From Frigoribacterium endophyticum (GTDB lineage Bacteria > Actinomycetota > Actinomycetes > Actinomycetales > Microbacteriaceae): a DNA stretch of 64,000 bases. Below the pieces are notes generated by a model, which saw only the letters and a program-made list of their open reading frames with translations, had not been told where the DNA came from and searched no databases. The translations under genes were made by a program, and so were the position numbers. Of the stretch, positions 53,007 through 62,601 are shown piece after piece. The stretch is from the NCBI RefSeq assembly GCF_011759585.1, contig NZ_JAAOYV010000002.1:679510-743509 (forward strand), given 5' to 3'. The stretch's first letter is position 1; every line of letters starts with the position of its first letter.

Positions 53007-53012
53007 AGACTA
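53007..53012 (-). promoter_or_regulatory. -10 box, leaderless type, for the 38-residue peptide operon
   Basis: TAGTCT on the minus strand, 6 nt before the ATG at 53000; likely the promoter for the peptide, nitrobindin-like, ygfZ and FUSC genes. Confidence 0.6.
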
Positions 53013-53086
53013 CCCGCGCGGCACCGTCGGCGGGAGGGGCGGGAGCCGGTGCCCAGGGGCTGCCCAGCGGCGGCGGGGCACCGGGC

Positions 53087-53380
53087 TCAGTGGACGAGCG
53101 CGAGCACGCCCGTCGTCACGGCGAGGATGACCAGGCTGCCGCAGAGCGTGAGGACGCAGCGCGAGACCAGGCCGTCCTTCTCGCTGGCGGCGAGCTGCAG
53201 CACGAAGCTCAGGATGATGCTCGTGGCCAGCACGAGCGGCAGCCACACGTAGAAGTCGTCGCCGGGGGCGGCGATCGAGACGACGACCGCGACGATCAGC
53301 GTGAAGGCCCACACGGGCACCACGGTCAGCGGCTTGAGTCGCACGCGGCGGCTGGTGGGCGGGACGGCCGGGGTGGTCAC
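53087..53380 (-). CDS. Small three-helix membrane protein
   Basis: A 97-residue protein with three predicted helices (about 18-33, 40-58, 75-95) and a basic N-terminus (SRRVRLKP). I do not recognise a family. GTG 53380 is preceded by GGAGAA eleven bases upstream; an in-frame extension to 53473 has no ribosome site. Divergent from glnR by 109 bp. Confidence 0.72.
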   Translation of the reverse strand: MTTPAVPPTSRRVRLKPLTVVPVWAFTLIVAVVVSIAAPGDDFYVWLPLVLATSIILSFVLQLAASEKDGLVSRCVLTLCGSLVILAVTTGVLALVH

Positions 53381-53488
53381 TGCGCGGTTCTCCGTTCGTG
53401 GCCCGAGCCCCGAGGGGCGTCGACACGTGGTCGAGCCGGGCATCACTCGTGTTTTAGACTGCCGACCATACATTCACTGGAGGTCCGT

Positions 53489-54169
53489 GTGGCGCAGCTG
53501 TTGGTCTTGACCTCTGCGGGCAGCCCTGACGTGCTCCCGGCTCTGGCCCTCCTCAGCCACCGTACCCGGCAGATCCCGGCCGAACCCGCACAGCTGGTGA
53601 ACGCGCCCTCGAGCGACCTCATCTTCGTCGACGCCCGGGCCGACCTCGCGAGCGCCAAGTCGCTCTGCAAGATCCTCCGCACGACGGGCGTCACGGTGCC
53701 CCTCGTGCTCGTGCTCACCGAGGGGGGCCTCACGGCGGTCAACTCCGAGTGGGGCGTCGACGACGTCATCCTCGAGACGGCCGGCCCCGCCGAGGTCGAC
53801 GCCCGCATCCGCCTCGTGACGGGTCGGCTGGCGCAGTCGCAGACCGGCTCGAAGATCCACGCCTCCGGCGTCGTCATCGACGAGGCGAGCTACTCGGCCA
53901 AGGTGCACGGCCGCCCGCTCGACCTCACCTTCAAGGAGTTCGAGCTGCTCCGCTTCTTCGCGACGCACCCCTCCCGCGTCTTCACGCGCGAGCAGCTGCT
54001 CAGCGAGGTGTGGGGCTACGACTACTTCGGCGGCACCCGCACGGTCGACGTGCACGTGCGGCGCCTGCGCGCCAAGCTCGGCGACCTCGAGTCGCTGATC
54101 GGCACGGTGCGCAACGTCGGCTACCGCTTCAACGTGTACGACGACGACCTGCCGGGGCCGGGCGCGTGA
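53489..54169 (+). CDS. glnR: GlnR-type winged-helix response regulator
   Basis: A 226-residue OmpR-family regulator. The N-terminal receiver-like domain (1-115; [10 protein letters not shown]) is degenerate, without the usual acidic pair at the start and without the TKP-type Lys, as in actinobacterial GlnR, which is an orphan without a kinase. The C-terminal DNA-binding domain (about 125-215) has [20 protein letters not shown] and [14 protein letters not shown]. GlnR controls nitrogen assimilation. GTG 53489 has GGAGG eight bases before. It overlaps mshD (GTGA), the same order as in mycobacteria. Confidence 0.9.
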   Translation: MAQLLVLTSAGSPDVLPALALLSHRTRQIPAEPAQLVNAPSSDLIFVDARADLASAKSLCKILRTTGVTVPLVLVLTEGGLTAVNSEWGVDDVILETAGPAEVDARIRLVTGRLAQSQTGSKIHASGVVIDEASYSAKVHGRPLDLTFKEFELLRFFATHPSRVFTREQLLSEVWGYDYFGGTRTVDVHVRRLRAKLGDLESLIGTVRNVGYRFNVYDDDLPGPGA

Positions 54170-55002
54170 CCCCCGCCGACGTCGAGGCGCTCGCCCGCGC
54201 GGCCCAGGCGGTCGACGGCAGCCCGCCGGTCAACGACCAGGCGCTCGTCGAGGTGCGATCGGGCGAGGCCCACGTCGTCGAGGCGCCGCACGCGGCCGCG
54301 GTGCTGCGCTCCGGCGGCGGCGGCGGCGACGACGGCCCGGCCGGCACCGAGGTCGAGCTGGTCGTGCACCCCGACCACCGTCGCGAGGGCCTCGGCGCCC
54401 TGCTCGTGCAGAAGGTCCTCGACGAGACGACCGGCCCCACCGCGTTCTGGGCGCACGGCGACCACCCGGGCTCCCGCGTGCTCGCCGCGCGCTTCGGGCT
54501 CGACGAGACCCGGCGCCTGCTGCAGCAGCGCGCGCCGGTGGCCCCGCGCACCCCGCGCCTCCGCGAGGGCGACCGCGTCGCCGCGTTCCGTCCGGGCACC
54601 GACGACGCGGCCTGGCTCGACCTCAACGCCCGCGCCTTCGCGAGCCACCCCGAGCAGGGCTCGATCGACCAGGCCGACCTCGACGCGCGCCGCGCCGAGC
54701 CGTGGTTCGACGCGGGCGACCTGTTCCTGCTCTGGCGGGGCGACGAGCTGCTCGCGTCGTGCTGGCTCAAGCTCGAGGCGGGCCAGCCCGGCGAGTTCTA
54801 CGCCGTCGCGGTGAGCCCCGGCCACCAGGGCGAGGGGCTGGGAGGCGCGGTGGTCGACGCCGGCTTCGCCCGCCTCGCCGAGCGCGGCGCCGACACCGCG
54901 GCCCTCTACGTCGAGGGCGACAACGAGCCGGCCCTGAGGCTCTACGCCGGCCGGGGATTCGTCGACCACGCGGTCGACGTGCAGTGGACCCTGCGGCGCT
55001 GA
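54166..55002 (+). CDS. mshD: Mycothiol synthase MshD
   Basis: Acetylates the cysteinyl intermediate with acetyl-CoA in the last step of mycothiol synthesis, the main thiol of actinobacteria. The 278-residue protein has two GNAT domains; the N-terminal one has [18 protein letters not shown] and the active C-terminal one [20 protein letters not shown], both with the Q/RxxGxG acetyl-CoA loop, and ends [23 protein letters not shown] 54166 overlaps the glnR stop by four bases. Confidence 0.94.
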   Translation: MTPADVEALARAAQAVDGSPPVNDQALVEVRSGEAHVVEAPHAAAVLRSGGGGGDDGPAGTEVELVVHPDHRREGLGALLVQKVLDETTGPTAFWAHGDHPGSRVLAARFGLDETRRLLQQRAPVAPRTPRLREGDRVAAFRPGTDDAAWLDLNARAFASHPEQGSIDQADLDARRAEPWFDAGDLFLLWRGDELLASCWLKLEAGQPGEFYAVAVSPGHQGEGLGGAVVDAGFARLAERGADTAALYVEGDNEPALRLYAGRGFVDHAVDVQWTLRR

Positions 55003-55037
55003 CGCCGCCCGGTCAGGACGACTCCAGGGGGAGAGAC

Positions 55038-56162
55038 ATGAGCGAGACACAGGGGACGCCGGCGGACGAGCCGCGCGACGGCGGGCAGGCCGGGCGGGCC
55101 GACGGGGCCGAGGGAGCCGCCGGGGTCGCGGGCTCCCCCGCGGCGCCGCGGCGCCGTCGTCGTCGGCTCGTGCTGATCGGCGCCGGCGCGCTGCTCTTCC
55201 TGCTCGCGGCGGCGGCCGCCGTCGGGGTCGGGCGGACGGCGGCGTCGCACCGCCCCGAGGCCGCCGTGGCGGCGTACCTCGAGGCCCTCCAGCAGGGCGA
55301 CGCCGAGCGTGCCTTCACCCTCGACGGCACGGAGGTCGGCGACGACGACGTCCTCCTCACCGACGAGGCCTACGCCGCCGCGAGCGACCGGGTGAGCGAC
55401 TTCGACGTCGCCCCGGCGGTCGTCGACGGCGAGTCGGCCACGGTGGAGGCGACGGTGCAGCAGGGCGGCGAGGCGGGCCCCCGGTGGCAGCAGTCGTTCG
55501 CCCTCGTGAGCGAAGGCCGCGACCTCCTGGTCTTCCCGCGGTGGGAGCTGCAGCCGGTGGAGCTCGGGACGCTGACCGTCCAGGTGGGAGCGCCGTCGTC
55601 CGCGACCGTCTCGGTCGCCGGCGCCGAGCTGCCGCGAGGCGACTCGGCCACCGTGGAGCTGCGTGCGCTGCCGGGCAGCTACGACGTCGAGCTCGGCGGC
55701 GGCGGCGGCGACCTCTGGGGCGCACCCGCCGCGACCGGCACGGCCTCGGGCGCCGGCAGCCGCGGCACGCCGGCGGTCCTCGTGGCCGAGCTGACCGAGG
55801 CGGGCGAGGCCTCGGCCCGGGCGGCCGTCGACGGCTGGGTCTCCGGCTGCGTCGGCAGCCCCGACCCCCGACCCGAGGGGTGCAGCTTCGCCCTGCTCAA
55901 CGGCGACGGCGGCTACGAGCTCTCGAACCAGAAGTGGACCCTCGAGACGGCCCCGACGTACGACGTGGGCGCGTGGGACGGCACCGGCTGGGACGTCACC
56001 TCGGTGACCGAGGGCGCCGCCTCCTACAGCGCCGACGCCCGCGACGCGTCGGGGGCGACGGGCACCTTCGGCTCGGTCTCGCCCGTGCCCGTCCGCGTGG
56101 CCGGGGTCGTCACGGACGTCACGCCGGAGGGCGCGGCGTTCGAGGCCGGCCCCTTCCTCTAG
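55038..56162 (+). CDS. Membrane-anchored protein of unknown function
   Basis: A 374-residue protein: a Gly/Ala/Asp-rich cytoplasmic segment (1-37), a basic patch PRRRRRRL, one membrane helix (about 44-63) and a large extracellular part. Residues about 72-170 resemble a DUF4878/NTF2-like fold (AAVAAYLEALQQGDAERAF); the middle is a beta-rich lipoprotein-like region, with two cysteines (GCVGSPDPRPEGC) likely disulfide-bonded. No enzyme motif is seen. ATG 55038 has GGGGGAGAG upstream. It follows mshD by 35 bp. A 10-bp repeat begins 8 bp after its stop. Confidence 0.72.
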   Translation: MSETQGTPADEPRDGGQAGRADGAEGAAGVAGSPAAPRRRRRRLVLIGAGALLFLLAAAAAVGVGRTAASHRPEAAVAAYLEALQQGDAERAFTLDGTEVGDDDVLLTDEAYAAASDRVSDFDVAPAVVDGESATVEATVQQGGEAGPRWQQSFALVSEGRDLLVFPRWELQPVELGTLTVQVGAPSSATVSVAGAELPRGDSATVELRALPGSYDVELGGGGGDLWGAPAATGTASGAGSRGTPAVLVAELTEAGEASARAAVDGWVSGCVGSPDPRPEGCSFALLNGDGGYELSNQKWTLETAPTYDVGAWDGTGWDVTSVTEGAASYSADARDASGATGTFGSVSPVPVRVAGVVTDVTPEGAAFEAGPFL

Positions 56163-56170
56163 GGCCGGGG

Positions 56171-56196
56171 CACGTCGGGGTACGTCGGGGTACGTC
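56171..56196. repeat. 10-bp tandem repeat after a stop codon
   Basis: CACGTCGGGG, TACGTCGGGG and TACGTC follow one another 8 bp downstream of the stop at 56162. Confidence 0.85.
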
Positions 56197-56309
56197 GTCG
56201 ACGCCTCCGGGGGCTACTCCGGCCCGGCCTCCGGGCTGCCACCTGGCTCACAGCGCGACGGAGTGGATTGTGGGGACCGCACGATCCCCACGAGCTGCAG
56301 GAGAACACC

Positions 56310-56531
56310 ATGAACCCCGTCCGTTTCCTCTCCGACCTCGGAGTCCAGAGCAAGCACGCCTACTGGGGCGGCTTCGCCTCCATCGTCATCGCCCTCGTGG
56401 CCTGGCTCGCGTCGCAGGGCAAGGACTCGAACGACAAGGCCCAGTCCGACCGCTGGGGCATCTTCATCGGCCACTGGGCGCCCACGTTCTTCGGGCTCGG
56501 CCTCGCGCTGAAGCTCGAGGAGAAGAAGTAG
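56310..56531 (+). CDS. Small membrane protein, unknown
   Basis: A 73-residue protein with one or two short helices (about 17-35, and 50-66), polar loop QGKDSNDKAQSDRW and a charged C-terminus LEEKK. I do not recognise a family with confidence. ATG 56310 has CAGGAG eight bases upstream, and a strong hairpin follows, so it looks like a self-contained monocistronic unit. Confidence 0.78.
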   Translation: MNPVRFLSDLGVQSKHAYWGGFASIVIALVAWLASQGKDSNDKAQSDRWGIFIGHWAPTFFGLGLALKLEEKK

Positions 56532-56549
56532 CACCAGCTCGAGCTGTGC

Positions 56550-56581
56550 CGAACGCCCCCGCGGAGTCGCGGGGGCGTTCG
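56550..56581 (+). terminator. Terminator after the 73-residue membrane protein
   Basis: CGAACGCCCCCGCG (56550-56563) is perfectly inverted at 56568-56581 around GAGT. Confidence 0.93.
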
Positions 56582-56668
56582 TCGTCTCCCGACCCCGTGC
56601 TCGACATGTGATATCTTCGATCTCAGTTCTGCCCGGCGTCACGATCGGGCGACCGACCGAGGGGCCCC

Positions 56669-57730
56669 ATGCGGATCGTCCACCTGACCGACTCCATGTC
56701 GAACACCGCCAACGGCATCGTCAACGTCGTCGTGGACCTCGCCACGACGCAGGCCACCCACGGGCACGAGGTCTGGGTCGTCTCGGCCGGGGGCGACTGG
56801 TACGACCTGCTCCACGCCCACGGCGTCTCGACGGCGGAGGTCGACTTCAGCCGCCGGGCACCCCGCCAGCTGCCCGCCACCCTCCGCCGCGTCCGGGGCC
56901 TGCTCCGCCGCCTCGACCCCGACGTCGTCCACTCGCACACCCTGACGCCGGCCGTCCTCGCCTCCGTGGCCGCCCCCCGGGTGCCGTCGGTCGCGACGGT
57001 GCACAACGAGTTCCAGCGCGGCGTCGGCGTCATGGGCCTCTCCGACGCCGTCGTCTGCGTCAGCGGAGCCGTGGAGCGTGCCATGCAGCGCCGGCCCCTC
57101 GCGCGCCGCAAGACCTGCACCGTCACGAACGCCACGATCGGCAGCCCCCGGCGCCCCGGGCGCCCGGCGGCCGCCGACCTCGGGCACCCCGCCGTCGTCG
57201 CCGTCGGCTCGGTGACGCGCCGCAAGGGCTCCGACGTGCTCGTCGCGGCGTTCGGCCGGGTCGCGGAGGCGCACCCCGACGCCCAGCTCTGGTTCGTCGG
57301 CAACGTCGACGAGCCCGACACGCTGGAGGCGGCGGCCGGCGCCCCGTGGAGCGACCGCGTGCACACGGTCGGCTCGGTCGCCGACCCGCGGCCCCACCTC
57401 TACGGCGCCGACATCGCGGTCACGGCCTCACGGCGCGACCCGTTCCCCCTCGTCGTGGGCGAGCAGCGCGAGGCGGGCCTCGCCTGCGTCGTCAGCTCGG
57501 CGGACGGCCTCCCGGAGGCCGTGGACCACGGCGCGGCGGGCGTGGTCTTCCCGTCCGGCGACGTCGATGCCCTCGCGCGCACCCTCGACCGCCTGCTCGG
57601 CGACGAGGCGGCCCGGGCCGACCTCGGCGAGCGCGCCCGCCGCGGCCTCGAGCACGCGCACGTGACCCGCATGACGGGCGAGTACCTCGCCGTCTACGAC
57701 CGCCTGCTGGCCGAGGGGCGACGCCGATGA
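56669..57730 (+). CDS. Glycosyltransferase family 4
   Basis: A 353-residue GT-B sugar transferase. The N-terminal half has MRIVHLTDSMSNTANGIVNV (acceptor side) and VVHSHTLTPAVLAS; the C-terminal donor half has VGSVTRRKGSDVLVAAFGRV and the EX7E-like region (VGEQREAGLACVVSSADGLPEAV) with Glu residues facing the nucleotide. Acceptor unknown; the downstream acyltransferase-like DUF418 gene overlaps it (ATGA), suggesting joint envelope glycan or lipid modification. An AT-rich stretch, GATATCTTCGATC, near 56610 is the likely promoter. Confidence 0.9.
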   Translation: MRIVHLTDSMSNTANGIVNVVVDLATTQATHGHEVWVVSAGGDWYDLLHAHGVSTAEVDFSRRAPRQLPATLRRVRGLLRRLDPDVVHSHTLTPAVLASVAAPRVPSVATVHNEFQRGVGVMGLSDAVVCVSGAVERAMQRRPLARRKTCTVTNATIGSPRRPGRPAAADLGHPAVVAVGSVTRRKGSDVLVAAFGRVAEAHPDAQLWFVGNVDEPDTLEAAAGAPWSDRVHTVGSVADPRPHLYGADIAVTASRRDPFPLVVGEQREAGLACVVSSADGLPEAVDHGAAGVVFPSGDVDALARTLDRLLGDEAARADLGERARRGLEHAHVTRMTGEYLAVYDRLLAEGRRR

Positions 57731-58761
57731 CCACCACCCGCACCGCCCCTGCCCCCGGCGTCGACGGCGCCCCCGCCTCCACCCGGTGGCGACTGGTCGA
57801 CAGCCTGCGGGGGTTCGCCCTCTGCGGCATCCTGCTCGTCAACGTCCCCGACATCACCCGGCTGGGCAGCGCGGTGCCGTTCGACGCCGACGCCCCCGCG
57901 AGCACCACGCAGACCCTGCTCGAGTTCGCCGTGCAGACCCGCTTCGTCCCGATCTTCGTCGTCCTCTTCGGCCTCAGCCTGCAGCTCGTCGTCGACTCGG
58001 CGCGGCGCCGCGGCGCGTCCCCGTGGCTGCCGGTCGGCCTCCGCCTCCTCGCCCTCCTGGGCATCGGCTGCCTGCACGCTCTCGTCTACCCCGGCGAGGT
58101 CCTGCGCGAGTACGCGGTCGTCGGGCTGCTCGCGCTCCCCGTCGTCCTCTGGGCGCCCCGGTGGCTGACGCTGGCGCTGGGCACCGTCGGCACGGTCGCG
58201 GCCTACGCCCTGTTCGGCGGCGGACTCGCGTCGCTGCCCGGCCTGGTGCTGCTGGGGGCCGCCGGCGCCTCCTGGGGCCTCCCCCGCGCCCTCGAGCGCG
58301 GCGGCAGGCCGGTCGTGGCGACGCTGGGGGTCGCCGCCGTGGCGAGCGTGGCGGCGGTCGCGTGGCAGACCACCCAGCCCGGCGACCCCCGCTTCACGAC
58401 CGCGGGAGGCGTCGCCGGGCTGGCCGTGGCCGTCACGTACACGGCAGCGTTGACCCTGCTGTGGTCCACGCGGGCGCGGGTGGTCGTCGCAGCGGCCTTC
58501 GAGCCCCTCGGCCGGATGGCCCTGTCGAACTACGTGGGCGCCTCGCTCGTCGTCGTCGCCCTCGTGGCGGCCGTGCCCGCCCTCGACTGGGCGCACATGA
58601 CCTCGCCGCTGCCGGCCGTCGTCACGGCGGTGGTCGTACTGACCGTGCAGTCCGTCGCCAGCAGGGCCTGGCTCCGGCACTTCCGCTACGGCCCCGTCGA
58701 GTGGGCCTGGCGCACCGTCACGTGGCGTCGACGGGCTCCCTTCCGGGGAGGAGTGCTCTGA
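57727..58761 (+). CDS. DUF418 (YeiB-like) membrane protein
   Basis: A 344-residue polytopic membrane protein with about nine helices. The N-terminal LVDSLRGFALCGILLVNVPD is the typical opening of the DUF418/acyltransferase-like (heparan-alpha-glucosaminide acetyltransferase-like) superfamily, and the C-terminal RYGPVEWAWRTVTW is the DUF418 signature. Members may acylate glycans across the membrane; unproven. Start ATG 57727 overlaps the GT4 stop. A few bases separate it from the convergent TetR gene. Confidence 0.9.
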   Translation: MTTTRTAPAPGVDGAPASTRWRLVDSLRGFALCGILLVNVPDITRLGSAVPFDADAPASTTQTLLEFAVQTRFVPIFVVLFGLSLQLVVDSARRRGASPWLPVGLRLLALLGIGCLHALVYPGEVLREYAVVGLLALPVVLWAPRWLTLALGTVGTVAAYALFGGGLASLPGLVLLGAAGASWGLPRALERGGRPVVATLGVAAVASVAAVAWQTTQPGDPRFTTAGGVAGLAVAVTYTAALTLLWSTRARVVVAAAFEPLGRMALSNYVGASLVVVALVAAVPALDWAHMTSPLPAVVTAVVVLTVQSVASRAWLRHFRYGPVEWAWRTVTWRRRAPFRGGVL

Positions 58762-58770
58762 CGCGGGCCG

Positions 58771-59394
58771 TCACGCTCGCGGCGTGGCCTCGAGGAGCGA
58801 GCGCGCGACGGTGCGGGCGTGCTCGAGGGGCTGGTCGAAGGTCTCCATCCCGACCGTGACGATCGCCCCCTCGTGCACGAGCATGAGCGTCCGGGCCAGG
58901 TCGTCGGGGCGGGCGAGCCCCGCCTCGCGGCAGAGCTCGGCGAAGAGCGTGAGCAGCCAGCCCTTCTGCCGCGCCGCCTCGGGGAAGACGGCGTTGCCGT
59001 CGTGCCCGTCGCCGACCTCCGCCCGCGCGTTGATCGCGCTGCAGCCCTTGCCGCCGTGCTGCCGCGACCAGTCGACGGCGGCGTCGAACACGGCGAGGAC
59101 CCGCGCGACCCCGGGCTCAGGCGCCCGCGCCAGGTGGGCCGCGAGGTGCTCCCGCCACCGGGCGTCGCGGTGGCGGAGGTACGACACGACCAGCGCCTCC
59201 TTCGAGCCGAAGCGGTCGTAGAGCGTCTTCTTCGTGACCCCGGCCGCCTCGGCGATCGTGTCGACGCCGACCGCGTGGATGCCCTGGTCGTAGAAGAGGT
59301 CGGAGGCCGCGTCGAGCACGCGGCGGGCGCCCGGCGTGAGCGCGGGCAGGGCGGGGACGGCGAGGCTGCCGACGGGGCTGTCGAGATCGACCAT
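58771..59394 (-). CDS. TetR-family repressor of the EamA transporter
   Basis: A 207-residue repressor. The N-terminal helix-turn-helix (about 24-70) reads VLDAASDLFYDQGIHAVGVD, then IAEAAGVTKKTLYDRF; the C-terminal domain contains a Cys in KGCSAIN, typical of the YcdC/TetR_C branch. It faces the EamA gene across a perfect 28-bp palindrome that lies between the two start codons, so it almost certainly represses both. ATG 59394 follows TATAGT by 6 nt. Confidence 0.94.
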   Translation of the reverse strand: MVDLDSPVGSLAVPALPALTPGARRVLDAASDLFYDQGIHAVGVDTIAEAAGVTKKTLYDRFGSKEALVVSYLRHRDARWREHLAAHLARAPEPGVARVLAVFDAAVDWSRQHGGKGCSAINARAEVGDGHDGNAVFPEAARQKGWLLTLFAELCREAGLARPDDLARTLMLVHEGAIVTVGMETFDQPLEHARTVARSLLEATPRA

Positions 59395-59396
59395 GC

Positions 59397-59424
59397 CTCG
59401 ACTATACCGATGTGTATAGTCGAG
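59397..59424. promoter_or_regulatory. TetR operator with mirrored leaderless promoters
   Basis: CTCGACTATAC (59397-59407) is perfectly inverted at 59414-59424, 6-bp spacer. Each arm contains TATAGT on one strand (59401-59406 minus, 59415-59420 plus), 6 and 7 nt from the two ATGs. Confidence 0.88.
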
Positions 59425-59427
59425 ACC

Positions 59428-60396
59428 ATGAGTAAACAGATCGGTGTACCGAGTGGCCTCGTCGTGGTCGGCGGGGCGGCCGCGTTCGTCCTGGCCTGGA
59501 GCTCGGGGTTCACGCTCGCCGCCCTCGCGACCGTCGACGTGCCGGCGACGACCCTCCTGGTCTGGCGGTTCGCCCCGCTCGCCCTCGTGCTGCTCGTCGC
59601 CACCGGCCTCCGGGGCGGCCTGCGCGCCGTCACCCGCGGCGACCTCGGGCAGCAGGCCGTCGTCGGGCTCCTGGCGCAGTTCGGCTACTGCGTCTTCGTC
59701 TACGCGGCCGTGGCCGCCGGGGTGGCGACGGGCACGACGGCGCTCGTCGACGCCGTGCAGCCGCTCGTCGTCGCGACGCTCGTCGGCCCGCTGCTCGGGC
59801 TCCGGGTGCGCGGCGGGCAGTGGGCGGGCCTCGCGCTCGGAGCGCTCGGCGTCGTGCTGGTGGTCGGATCGCAGCTGGGGGACTCCTCCGCCGCACCCGT
59901 GGCGTACGTGCTGCCCGCCCTGGCGATGGCCTGCCTGGTCGCCGGCACGCTCGTCGAGCGGCGTGCGCCCGTGCGCCTCCCCGTGCTGACCACCCTGACC
60001 CTGCACGTCTCCGTCACGGCGCTCGCCCTCGTCGTGCTCGCCGTCGCGACGGGCACCCTGCGGCCGCCCCTCGACGCCTCGTTCTGGCTGGCCGCCCTCC
60101 TCGCCGCGGCCCTGCCGACCCTCGCCGCCTACGGCCTGTACTGGTGGCTGCTGCGGCGCCTCGGCGTGACGGCCGTCAACGCGCTCCTCTTCCTGGTCGC
60201 GCCGACGACGGCGCTGACCGGCGCCCTCCTGCTCGGCGAGCCGTTCTCCCTCGCCACGCTCGGGGGCTTCGCCCTCAGCGCGGCGGGCAGCGCCCTCGTG
60301 CTGGGCGGGGAGCGCGGGAGGCGCGGGGCAGCACCCGAGGAGCCCTCCCCCGGTGCCCGCCCCGCGCCTCCGTCACCTGCCGTTCACCGTCGGTGA
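59428..60396 (+). CDS. EamA/DMT-family transporter
   Basis: A 322-residue membrane protein with ten predicted helices in two EamA repeats (about 12-140 and 160-290), e.g. AAFVLAWSSGFTLAALATVD and ALLFLVAPTTALTGALLLGEPF. DMT exporters move metabolites such as amino acids or drugs; the substrate is unknown. ATG 59428 is 7 nt after TATAGT and directly beside the operator, so the transcript is predicted leaderless. The last codons overlap the ppk1 PHO box. Confidence 0.92.
   Translation: MSKQIGVPSGLVVVGGAAAFVLAWSSGFTLAALATVDVPATTLLVWRFAPLALVLLVATGLRGGLRAVTRGDLGQQAVVGLLAQFGYCVFVYAAVAAGVATGTTALVDAVQPLVVATLVGPLLGLRVRGGQWAGLALGALGVVLVVGSQLGDSSAAPVAYVLPALAMACLVAGTLVERRAPVRLPVLTTLTLHVSVTALALVVLAVATGTLRPPLDASFWLAALLAAALPTLAAYGLYWWLLRRLGVTAVNALLFLVAPTTALTGALLLGEPFSLATLGGFALSAAGSALVLGGERGRRGAAPEEPSPGARPAPPSPAVHRR
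60371..60388 (+). promoter_or_regulatory. PHO-box direct repeat upstream of ppk1
   Basis: CGTCACC (60371-60377) and GTTCACC (60382-60388), 11-bp period, 44 bp before ppk1 and inside the 3' end of the EamA gene. A further GGTCACC lies at 60405-60411. Confidence 0.75.
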
Positions 60397-60432
60397 CCCC
60401 GACCGGTCACCGCGGGTGGCACGATGGGGGGC

Positions 60433-62601
60433 ATGGACAGCGAACCACGCGTCGACGGCGCCGGCGTCACCCCTGATTTCCTCGACGACTTCGACGAGAT
60501 CGTCAGCTTCGAGGAGGGCACGCTGCCCGCCGAGCGGTACCTCGACCGCGAGCTGAGCTGGCTCGCGTTCAACCAGCGCGTGCTCGAGCTCGCCGAGGAC
60601 CCGTCGACGCCGCTGCTCGAGCGGGCGAATTTCCTCGCCATCTTCGCGAGCAACCTCGACGAGTTCTTCATGGTCCGCGTGGCCGGCCTCAAGCGCCGCA
60701 TCGCCACCGGCCTCGCCGTGCCGACCAACGTCGGCCGTGGCCCGAACGAGGTGCTCGCCGACATCAGCGCGGCGGCGCACGACCTGCAGGAGCGGCACGC
60801 TCGGGCCTTCCTCGACCTCGTGCGGCCTGCCCTCGACGACGCCGGCATCCACATCGAGAACTGGTCCGACCTCGAGGAGGCCGACCGGGTGCGCATGCGC
60901 GAGATCTTCACCGAGCAGATCTTCCCCGTGCTGATGCCGCTCGCCGTCGACCCGGCCCACCCCTTCCCGTACATCTCGGGCCTCTCGCTCAACCTCTCGG
61001 TGCGGGTGCGCAACCCCAAGACGATGCGCCAGGAGTTCGCGCGCCTCAAGGTGCCGCAGATGCTGCCGCGCTTCGTGCAGCTGCCCGACAACGACAGCGG
61101 TCGCGTGCGGTTCATCCCCCTGGAAGACCTGATCGCGAACCACCTGCAAGACCTCTTCCCCGGCATGGAGGTCGTCGAGCACCACGTCTTCCGCGTGACC
61201 CGCAACGAGGACGTCGAGGTCGACGAGGACGAGTCGGAGAACCTCATCCAGGCGCTCGAGCGCGAGCTGCTCCGCCGTCGCTTCGGCCCGCCGATCCGCC
61301 TCGAGATCACCGACGACATGGACCCGGTCACGCTCGAGCTGCTCGTGCGCGAGCTCGACGTCACCGACCAGGAGGTCTACCGCCTGCCGGCGCCGCTCGA
61401 CCTCGCGGGCCTCTTCGAGATCACGAAGATGCCGCGGCCCGACCTCAAGTACCCCAAGCACCTGCCCACGACGGCCGTCCAGCTGCAGCCGACCGAGCCG
61501 AACATGAAGCCCGACATGTTCGCGAGCATCGCGCGCCGCGACATCCTCGTGCACCACCCCTACGAGTCGTTCGCGACGAGCGTCCAGGCCTTCCTGGAGC
61601 AGGCCGCGGCCGACCCGAACGTGCTCGCCATCAAGCAGACCCTCTACCGCACGAGCGGCGACAGCCCCATCATCGAGGCGCTGATCGACGCGGCCGAGGC
61701 CGGCAAGCAGGTGCTGGCCCTCGTCGAAGTGAAGGCGCGCTTCGACGAGCAGAACAACATCACCTGGGCCCGCAAGCTCGAGAAGGCCGGCGTGCACGTC
61801 GTCTACGGACTGGTCGGGCTCAAGACCCACTGCAAGCTCGCCCTGGTGATCCGCCAGGAGAAGGGCACGCTGAAGCACTACACGCACATCGGCACGGGCA
61901 ACTACAACCCGAAGACGAGCCGCATCTACGAAGACATGGGCCTCTTCACCGCCGACGACCAGGTCGGGAAGGACCTGACGCGGCTCTTCAACGAGCTCTC
62001 CGGCTACGCCATCGAGAAGAAGTTCAAGCGCCTGCTCGTCGCTCCCCGCTACCTGCGGCGCGGGCTGCTCAAGCAGATCCAGACCGAGATCGAGCACGCC
62101 CAGGCGGGCCGCGCCTCCGGCATCCGCATCAAGATCAACTCGATCGTCGACGAGCAGATCATCGACGCCCTCTACCGCGCCAGCCAGGCCGGCGTGCCGG
62201 TCGACGTGTGGGTGCGCGGCATCTGCACCATCAAGCCCGGGCAGCCCGGGCTCAGCGAGACCATCCGGGTGCGCTCGATCCTCGGGCGCTACCTCGAGCA
62301 CTCGCGGCTCTTCTGGTTCGCGAACGACGGCGACCCGCAGGTCTTCATCGGCAGCGCCGACATGATGCACCGCAACCTCGACCGTCGGGTGGAGGCGCTC
62401 GTGCGCCTCACCCAGCCCGACCACCTCGACGAGGTCGGCTCGCTGTTCGAGCGCGCGATGAGCGACGAGACCGCCTCGTGGTGGCTCGCCGCCGACGGCA
62501 CCTGGACGCGCCACGCCCGCGACGAGGCGGACAAGCCGCTCGTCGACATGCAGAATTCGCTGATGAAGATGATCACGCAGCGGAAGAAGAGCAGCCGGTG
62601 A
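60433..62601 (+). CDS. ppk1: Polyphosphate kinase 1
   Basis: Reversibly polymerises ATP gamma-phosphate into polyphosphate. The 722-residue protein has the N-terminal helical domain ([20 protein letters not shown], about 36-55), the head domain, and two phospholipase-D-like C-terminal domains with His466 in KTHCKLAL (the autophosphorylated His) and [14 protein letters not shown]. Length is typical. ATG 60433 is preferred over ATG 60424 by closeness of GGGGGG; the difference is three residues. It overlaps the next gene (GTGA), the same pair as mycobacterial ppk1-mutT1. The PHO box upstream implies phosphate control. Confidence 0.98.
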   Translation: MDSEPRVDGAGVTPDFLDDFDEIVSFEEGTLPAERYLDRELSWLAFNQRVLELAEDPSTPLLERANFLAIFASNLDEFFMVRVAGLKRRIATGLAVPTNVGRGPNEVLADISAAAHDLQERHARAFLDLVRPALDDAGIHIENWSDLEEADRVRMREIFTEQIFPVLMPLAVDPAHPFPYISGLSLNLSVRVRNPKTMRQEFARLKVPQMLPRFVQLPDNDSGRVRFIPLEDLIANHLQDLFPGMEVVEHHVFRVTRNEDVEVDEDESENLIQALERELLRRRFGPPIRLEITDDMDPVTLELLVRELDVTDQEVYRLPAPLDLAGLFEITKMPRPDLKYPKHLPTTAVQLQPTEPNMKPDMFASIARRDILVHHPYESFATSVQAFLEQAAADPNVLAIKQTLYRTSGDSPIIEALIDAAEAGKQVLALVEVKARFDEQNNITWARKLEKAGVHVVYGLVGLKTHCKLALVIRQEKGTLKHYTHIGTGNYNPKTSRIYEDMGLFTADDQVGKDLTRLFNELSGYAIEKKFKRLLVAPRYLRRGLLKQIQTEIEHAQAGRASGIRIKINSIVDEQIIDALYRASQAGVPVDVWVRGICTIKPGQPGLSETIRVRSILGRYLEHSRLFWFANDGDPQVFIGSADMMHRNLDRRVEALVRLTQPDHLDEVGSLFERAMSDETASWWLAADGTWTRHARDEADKPLVDMQNSLMKMITQRKKSSR

